Shown here: one piece after another, positions 59,393 through 64,000 of the stretch
How the letters are laid out: every line of letters starts with the position of its first letter
Position numbering within the stretch: the first letter of the stretch is position 1
Source: Chromobacterium phragmitis
GTDB taxonomy: Bacteria > Pseudomonadota > Gammaproteobacteria > Burkholderiales > Chromobacteriaceae
Assembly: GCF_003325475.1 (NCBI RefSeq)
Contig: NZ_CP029495.1
Coordinates: forward strand, 4,030,001 to 4,094,000
DNA length: 64,000 nucleotides
Direction of reading: 5' to 3'
The notes under the pieces: generated by a model
What the model was told of the DNA's origin: nothing
Databases searched by the model: none
The model's input: only the letters and a program-made list of their open reading frames with translations
Translations under genes and position numbers: made by a program

Positions 59393-60622
59393 TTAGATGG
59401 GCTGGGGGAAGAACCAGTGGCCATTGCTCAATTTGACATAGCCCTGGCGTCCATATTGGAAGGAATGACCCTTGAGCAAGTCATCCTTCAGTTCAACCGC
59501 GAACTGCACGTAACGCGCGCCCCATTGGCGGTAGTAACCGTCAACGAATTGCCGAGCGCGTTGCAGCTCGCCGTCATCCAGCGCGCCAGCGATCACGAAA
59601 GTGACGCTGTCGCGCTGATCGTTGCGGGTGAAAGGCAGAGCCTGCCGGCTCAGGCCTTCCTCCGCTTGCTTGGCGGCCAGCTCGTCGTCTACCGGCACGA
59701 TGGAAACCTTGTCCGAATACGGCATCAGCTCACCCAACTGGCTGGCCAGCTTCTGTTTTTCCGCATCGCTGAGCGGCGAGCGTTGCATGCTCACCCACAG
59801 TTGCGGCTGGCGGGGGTCGTCGAGCAATAGGCGGTAAAAGGCCAGCTCGGGGCGGCTGTCCGCCAGCCAGCGCGAGACGCGCGCGCCCTCGCTGACGGGC
59901 TCCAGCACCTGAACGGGCTCGCTAAAGTCGCCGCGCAGCAGCGATTGCCGCGCCCAAACGCCATCGCGGGCATCTGCGGCAGCGATGTAATACACGCCGT
60001 CGCGGCCGGTCATGACTTGAAAGCGCTTGCCATTGTCTCCCAGCAAGGCGCTGAGTTCGGCCATCTGCCGCTGAGGGCTGTTCCACAGCCAGTGCATGCC
60101 CGCGCTCAGCAGCGCGATCGCCAGCAGGGCGGCGAAACCGAACGCGCCATAACGCGCGCGCGCCATGGGGCGCTCGGCGCTCGGCGCGGGGGGCTCAGCC
60201 GGCTGGATATCGAATCCGCTCAGAACCTCAGGCTGCCAGGGAAGATGCTGCGGACGCATGGCCAGCCGCAGCGCGCCTATCGTCAACGCCTGATTGAATG
60301 GCGCGTCGCATTCCACGACCGGCTCGCCCAATATGCGCAAGCGGCTTGCGCCATCCTCCAGCAGGACCTCGAAATTGACTCCGCCTTCGGCCAACGGCAC
60401 GAATAAGGTGTCCGCCGGCAGCACGGGGGGCAATCCATCTGCAATCAGCGCTGCCTCCGGACCAACCAGAAACAAGGTCTTGCCCGGCTGCAGCGTGAAT
60501 TCGCATCCCCGCAGCGGGCTGTTGAGCAGGCGGACGACGACGGCGTCGCATCCGGAGGTGTTGATGTCTTCCACGGTGTTTATCGTCTTCTGGATCGGGT
60601 GCACGCCGGCAAAACCGGCCAT
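59393..60622 (-). CDS. prgH: Type III secretion inner-ring protein PrgH (SctD)
   Basis: A 409-residue protein with an N-terminal cytoplasmic FHA-like domain (~15-140). One transmembrane helix (GAFGFAALLAIALLSAGMHWLW, ~160-182) and a large periplasmic ring domain with three ring-building repeats follow. The C-terminal QFVDGYYRQWGARYVQFAVELKDDLLKGHSFQYGRQGYVKL-like end matches PrgH/MxiG. First gene of the minus-strand operon. Start at MAGFAG has no strong ribosome-binding site. Confidence 0.9.
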   Translation of the reverse strand: MAGFAGVHPIQKTINTVEDINTSGCDAVVVRLLNSPLRGCEFTLQPGKTLFLVGPEAALIADGLPPVLPADTLFVPLAEGGVNFEVLLEDGASRLRILGEPVVECDAPFNQALTIGALRLAMRPQHLPWQPEVLSGFDIQPAEPPAPSAERPMARARYGAFGFAALLAIALLSAGMHWLWNSPQRQMAELSALLGDNGKRFQVMTGRDGVYYIAAADARDGVWARQSLLRGDFSEPVQVLEPVSEGARVSRWLADSRPELAFYRLLLDDPRQPQLWVSMQRSPLSDAEKQKLASQLGELMPYSDKVSIVPVDDELAAKQAEEGLSRQALPFTRNDQRDSVTFVIAGALDDGELQRARQFVDGYYRQWGARYVQFAVELKDDLLKGHSFQYGRQGYVKLSNGHWFFPQPI

Positions 60623-60700
60623 GTCGGCACTCTAATGGCCTTCAGGCAACAGTTCCTGATGAAAAGCCGATCAAAATCCAATGGGACGATCAGATTTGTG

Positions 60701-60724
60701 AAAACGGCGGTCGCACGACCGCCG
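60701..60724 (-). terminator. Terminator after the GST gene
   Basis: Minus strand: CGGCGGTCG-TG-CGACCGCCG followed by TTTTCAC, separating the GST gene from the type III secretion operon. Confidence 0.82.
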
Positions 60725-60766
60725 CTCAAAGAGAGAGGAGGGCCGGTCGGCCCGCAAGGAAAGGCG

Positions 60767-61471
60767 CTAGCCGACTCGGGACTTGCCATCCTGGCCGAAC
60801 AGAATGGCGCGGGAGGCTTCAGTGACGGATGGGGCGGTGTTGATCGACTCCGCCAGCGCATAGGCGCGCATGGTGGCCGGTCGCGCGGCGACGCGTTCGA
60901 ACCAGCGCATGAGCGATGGAAAATCATCCAGATTCTGCTGCTGGCGCTGATGCGGCACAATCCACGGGTAGCAGGCCATGTCGGCGATCGAGTACTCGCC
61001 GGCGATGTATTCGCGGCCATCGGCCAGCAGGGTATCCAGCACGCGATACAGCCTTGCCGTTTCACGCACGTAGCGGTCAATCGCGTACGGCAGCTTTTCC
61101 GGCGCATATTGAGAGAAGTGATGGTTCTGGCCGGCCATCGGCCCCAGGCCGCCCATCTGCCAGAACAGCCACTGCAGGACCTCGTTGCGTCCGCGCAGAT
61201 CCCGCGGGATGAAGCGCCCGCACTTGTCCGCGAGATAGAGCAGGATGGCGCCGGACTCGAACAGGCTGACCGGTTCGCCGCCGCCTTGCGGCGCGTGATC
61301 CACGATGGCGGGAATGCGGTTATTGGGCGCGATGCGCAAGAAATCGGGCTGAAATTGCTCCCCGGCGCCGATGTTGACCGGCACGATGCGGTAAGGCAGG
61401 CCGGCCTCTTCGAGAAAGATGCTGATCTTGTGCCCGTTGGGCGTCGTCCAGTAGTAAAGGTCTATCATCAT
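60767..61471 (-). CDS. Glutathione S-transferase family protein, YfcG/YghU-like
   Basis: A 234-residue GST. The N-terminal thioredoxin fold YYWTTPNGHKISIFLEEAGLPY and the NNRIPAIVDHAP and SLFESGAILLYLADK segments are typical of the Nu-class (YfcG/YghU) disulfide oxidoreductases, where TTPNG replaces a catalytic Ser/Cys motif. Start at MMIDLYYW; a further in-frame ATG at 61477 is possible. Likely glutathione-dependent disulfide reductase. Confidence 0.86.
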   Translation of the reverse strand: MMIDLYYWTTPNGHKISIFLEEAGLPYRIVPVNIGAGEQFQPDFLRIAPNNRIPAIVDHAPQGGGEPVSLFESGAILLYLADKCGRFIPRDLRGRNEVLQWLFWQMGGLGPMAGQNHHFSQYAPEKLPYAIDRYVRETARLYRVLDTLLADGREYIAGEYSIADMACYPWIVPHQRQQQNLDDFPSLMRWFERVAARPATMRAYALAESINTAPSVTEASRAILFGQDGKSRVG

Positions 61472-61594
61472 GCGCATCCTGGCAGGAGTCGGAAGAATGA
61501 CATGGGGGCGGCCTGCCGCTTTCAAAAGGGCAGGTCGCCGCAATGCTTGCCGCGCGGTATGATCGCGCTGTAATAAATCACGAGCAGTCATTCC

Positions 61595-62152
61595 ATGCGA
61601 AATACGCAAGACAACCACTCCCGCTTCCTCAGCCTGGTGCTGCGCCACCAGCCTGACGCCATCGATTTGAAACTGGATGCCCAAGGATGGGCCGATATCG
61701 ATGAGCTGCTGGCCAGGATGGCGGCCAAGGGCAAACCGTTGCGCCGCGCGCAACTGGAAGACATCGTGCGAGACAGCGACAAGCAGCGCTTCGCCATCAG
61801 CGAAGACGGTCTGCGCATCCGCGCCAATCAAGGGCATTCGATCCGGGTCGATCTCGGCCTGCAGCCATGCGAGCCTCCGGGGACGTTGTATCACGGCACC
61901 GCCACCCGTTTTCTCGACGCCATCCTCAGCGAAGGCCTGCGGCCGGGCAGCCGGCAACACGTGCACTTGTCGGCCGACTGGGCAACCGCCCACGCGGTGG
62001 GCAGCCGCCACGGCAAGCCCGCTGTGCTGACGGTGGACGCCAAGGCGATGCGCGAGGCGGGTCTGGCCTTCTGCAGATCGGATAACGGCGTCTGGCTGAC
62101 CAGCCACGTTCCGCCGCGCTTCCTCGCTCAGTCTCCCCAGCCATGTGCGTAA
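61595..62152 (+). CDS. kptA: RNA 2'-phosphotransferase, Tpt1/KptA family
   Basis: A 185-residue enzyme that moves an internal RNA 2'-phosphate to NAD+, releasing ADP-ribose 1''-2''-cyclic phosphate. Motifs: FLSLVLRHQPDAIDL (Arg-His), IRANQGHS (Arg and His), YHGTATRFLDAILSEGLRPGSRQHVHLS (catalytic His/Arg) and a C-terminal GVWLTSHVPPRFL. Bacteria lack the yeast-type tRNA ligase pathway, so the natural substrate is unclear. Its 3' end overlaps the SRAP peptidase gene by 10 bases. Confidence 0.92.
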   Translation: MRNTQDNHSRFLSLVLRHQPDAIDLKLDAQGWADIDELLARMAAKGKPLRRAQLEDIVRDSDKQRFAISEDGLRIRANQGHSIRVDLGLQPCEPPGTLYHGTATRFLDAILSEGLRPGSRQHVHLSADWATAHAVGSRHGKPAVLTVDAKAMREAGLAFCRSDNGVWLTSHVPPRFLAQSPQPCA

Positions 62153-62787
62153 ACTTCTTGCCGCCCAGCCGGGCTCAGTTGCGGGAGTGGTTCGGCTGCG
62201 ATCCCGGAGAATGGCAGTGGCAGGAGGAGGCCTGGCAGGACTATCTGGCGCCCATATTGACGCGGGACGGCCTGCGCCTGGCCAGCTATGGCTTTGTCCC
62301 CAAGCGCCACCAACCGGCGGGCGTAAGGTTGAGCACCATGAACGCCCGCGCCGAAACCATAGGCCAGCTGCGCAGCTACCGGGATGCCTGGCGCCATGGC
62401 CAGCTGTGCCTGGTGCCGATGCAGGCCTTCTACGAGCCTTGCTATGACAGCGGCCGCGCAGTGCGCACCAAGATAAGCATGGCCGATGGCGCGCCGTTCG
62501 CGGCGGCGGGATTGTGGCGGGAGTGGCGAGAGGCCGACGGATCCGTCAGCCTGGCTTTTACCCAGATCACCATCAACGCCGACGGCCATGCCGTGATGGG
62601 CCGCATGCACCGGCCCGGGGATGAGAAGCGCTCGCTGGCCATCATACCCGCCGGACGGTATCGGCAATGGTTGAGTTGCAGCGATCCCGAGCAAGCCCGC
62701 GCCTTTCTGCAGCCATTCGAGGCGGAAGACATGCGGGCGGAGGGCGAAATTCCCGACGCGCCGCGGCAGGGGTCGCTATTCGACTGA
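62143..62787 (+). CDS. SOS response-associated peptidase (SRAP, YedK/HMCES family)
   Basis: A 214-residue SRAP protein that forms a thiazolidine crosslink with abasic sites in single-stranded DNA. Cys2 (MCVNF), Asn in STMNARAET, Glu in FYEP and His in MHRP form the expected active site. The distinct NARAET, TKISMADGAPFAAAGLW and MGRMHRPGDEKRS segments fit YedK. It overlaps the kptA gene, an unusual pairing. Confidence 0.92.
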   Translation: MCVNFLPPSRAQLREWFGCDPGEWQWQEEAWQDYLAPILTRDGLRLASYGFVPKRHQPAGVRLSTMNARAETIGQLRSYRDAWRHGQLCLVPMQAFYEPCYDSGRAVRTKISMADGAPFAAAGLWREWREADGSVSLAFTQITINADGHAVMGRMHRPGDEKRSLAIIPAGRYRQWLSCSDPEQARAFLQPFEAEDMRAEGEIPDAPRQGSLFD

Positions 62788-62803
62788 TGGCGCGGCAGAC
62801 GCG

Positions 62804-62826
62804 AAAAAGCCCGCTAACAGCGGGCT
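62804..62826 (-). terminator. Terminator after fbp
   Basis: Minus strand: AGCCCGCT-GTT-AGCGGGCT then TTTTTCG, also symmetric enough to serve the convergent SRAP gene weakly. Confidence 0.82.
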
Positions 62827-62847
62827 CTCTTCAAGCATGGGCGACCA

Positions 62848-63855
62848 TTACTGCTGTTCGAGGTGGTAGCGCGTCACCAGCTCCACTTCCTCCTTGGAGC
62901 CCAGGAACACCGCCACGCGTTCGTGCAGCTTGGCCGGCACGATGTCCATGATGCGCTGTTGGCCATTGGTGGCGGCGCCGCCTGCCTGTTCGATGATGAA
63001 AGCCATCGGATTGCCTTCGTACATCAGGCGCAGCTTGCCGGCCTTGGACGGATCGCGCGCGTCCTTCGGGTACATGAAAATGCCGCCGCGGGTGATGATG
63101 CGATGCACCTCGGCCACCATGGACGCCACCCAGCGCATATTGAAATCGCGGCCGCGCGGACCGGTCTTGCCGGCCAGCATTTCTTCCACGTAGCGGCGCA
63201 CCGGGGCTTCCCAGTGGCGCATGTTGGACATGTTGATAGCGAACTCCGCCGTGCGCTCCGGCACCTTCATGTCCGGGTGGGTCAGCACGAAGGAACCGTG
63301 CTCGCGATCCAGCGTGAAGCCGTGCACGCCGCTGCCGAATGTCAGCACCAGCATGGTTTGCGGGCCGTACACGGTATAGCCGGCGGCCACCTGGTGGGTG
63401 CCGGGCTGCAGGAAGTCGGCCTCGGTCGGCTGCGCCACGCCTTCCGGGCAGCGCAGGATGGAGAAGATGGTGCCGACGGAGATGTTGACGTCGATATTGG
63501 ACGAGCCGTCCAGCGGGTCGAACATCAGCAGGTATTCGCCCTTCGGGTATTCGCCCGGAATATGATACGGCAGCTCCATCTCTTCCGAAGCCATCGCGGC
63601 CAGGCTGCCGCCCCACTCGTTGGCGTCCAGCAGGAAATCGTTGGCGATCACATCCAGTTTCTTTTGCGCCTCGCCCTGGATATTGCCGGTGCCGGCTTCG
63701 CCCAGCACGTCGGCCAGCGCGCCTTTGTTCACCGAGTAGCTGATGGCTTTGCAGGCGCGGCCCACGGTTTCGATCAGCAGGCGCAATTCAGGCGGCAGCG
63801 TGCCTGCCTTGCGCTGTTGTTCGATCAGAAAACGGGAGAGGGTGATGCGGCTCAT
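62848..63855 (-). CDS. fbp: Fructose-1,6-bisphosphatase, class I
   Basis: A 335-residue gluconeogenic phosphatase. Metal-binding motif FDPLDGSSNIDVNISVGTIF, earlier EEMELP segment, and substrate-binding FNMRWVASMVAEVHRI and GGIFMYPKDARDPSKAGKLRLMYEGNPMAFIIEQAGGAA-type region. Start at MSRITLS behind AAGGAA; the frame runs 22 codons further upstream. A -10-like TATAAT on the minus strand at 63920-63925 may be its promoter. Confidence 0.94.
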   Translation of the reverse strand: MSRITLSRFLIEQQRKAGTLPPELRLLIETVGRACKAISYSVNKGALADVLGEAGTGNIQGEAQKKLDVIANDFLLDANEWGGSLAAMASEEMELPYHIPGEYPKGEYLLMFDPLDGSSNIDVNISVGTIFSILRCPEGVAQPTEADFLQPGTHQVAAGYTVYGPQTMLVLTFGSGVHGFTLDREHGSFVLTHPDMKVPERTAEFAINMSNMRHWEAPVRRYVEEMLAGKTGPRGRDFNMRWVASMVAEVHRIITRGGIFMYPKDARDPSKAGKLRLMYEGNPMAFIIEQAGGAATNGQQRIMDIVPAKLHERVAVFLGSKEEVELVTRYHLEQQ

Positions 63856-63996
63856 GACGTTCCTTAGGAGGGATGGGTGCGCGAATGATAATGCCGTCGG
63901 CTTGGCGGCACAACGCGGCATTATAACCGAATAAGGGTGCGGGCCGGGCCGCGAAAAGCTATCACGATATGAGTAGTTCGACGTAGGAGATGCGCC

Positions 63997-64000
63997 ATGC
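63997..64000 (+). other. Possible start of a plus-strand gene cut by the window edge
   Basis: ATG at 63997 lies 8 bases after a TAGGAG (63983-63988), at the right edge, so a gene divergent from fbp may begin here. Nothing can be said about its product. Confidence 0.35.

Overview
The window looks like chromosomal DNA of a Chromobacterium-type betaproteobacterium (Neisseriales). Coding regions are GC-rich. It carries polyhydroxyalkanoate (phaB), RibB with a degenerate GTP cyclohydrolase II domain, ffs, and an Inv/Mxi-Spa-type (prg/org) type III secretion needle cluster of the kind known as Cpi-1a in C. violaceum. The species call is inference from gene content. No tRNA, rRNA, insertion sequence, prophage or CRISPR array was seen.

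Layout. 1-4.3 kb: a DAHP-synthase-like protein without recognisable active-site motifs, a family-4-like uracil-DNA glycosylase, a nitronate monooxygenase-like flavoprotein with a Cys-rich tail, folE and a secreted FKBP. 4.3-8.3 kb (minus): msrC, phaB and an overlapping rsgA-phhB-M48 protease set. 8.3-11.8 kb (plus): orn, pgi, pncC and a sterol-desaturase-family protein. 11.8-14.5 kb (minus): thioesterase, TerB-like, MoxR, xerC. 14.6-21.2 kb: universal stress protein, XRE regulator, ffs (4.5S RNA, minus strand), argE, a Na+-coupled NSS transporter and tyrB. 21.3-24.5 kb (minus): TetR regulator, MscS channel, prfC, divergent from a Fur-box-controlled TonB receptor (24.6-26.8 kb). 26.9-31.9 kb is a vitamin/cofactor run: ribE, a PP-loop ATPase, ribB(X), ribH, nusB, thiL, pgpA. 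Then come an FtsK-type translocase with one predicted membrane helix, a short Hsp70, a solitary tyrosine recombinase and map.

38.3-43.4 kb is a phosphorelay cluster: a REC-Hpt protein, a REC protein with an unknown output domain, a BvgS/EvgS-like hybrid kinase and its overlapping LuxR-type response regulator. The kinase gene contains nine consecutive C residues on its coding strand, a candidate phase-variation tract. 43.7-48.7 kb holds a KfrA-like DNA-binding coiled-coil protein behind an AT-rich palindrome, several unrecognised genes and an RluF-type pseudouridine synthase. 48.9-54.2 kb: typA and the anaerobic ribonucleotide reductase pair nrdDG, preceded by two NrdR-like boxes and an FNR-like site.

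54.3-56.4 kb: an orphan periplasmic binding protein and an MFS carboxylate-type transporter. 56.4-60.6 kb (minus): a compact prgH-prgI-prgJ-prgK-orgA-orgB-orgC operon encoding the type III secretion inner ring, needle, inner rod and sorting-platform proteins, without export apparatus, ATPase, secretin or effectors in the window. 60.8-63.9 kb: a YfcG-like GST, an overlapping kptA / SRAP-peptidase pair, and fbp. Many genes overlap by 4 bp, and hairpin-plus-T-tract terminators mark most transcription-unit ends.
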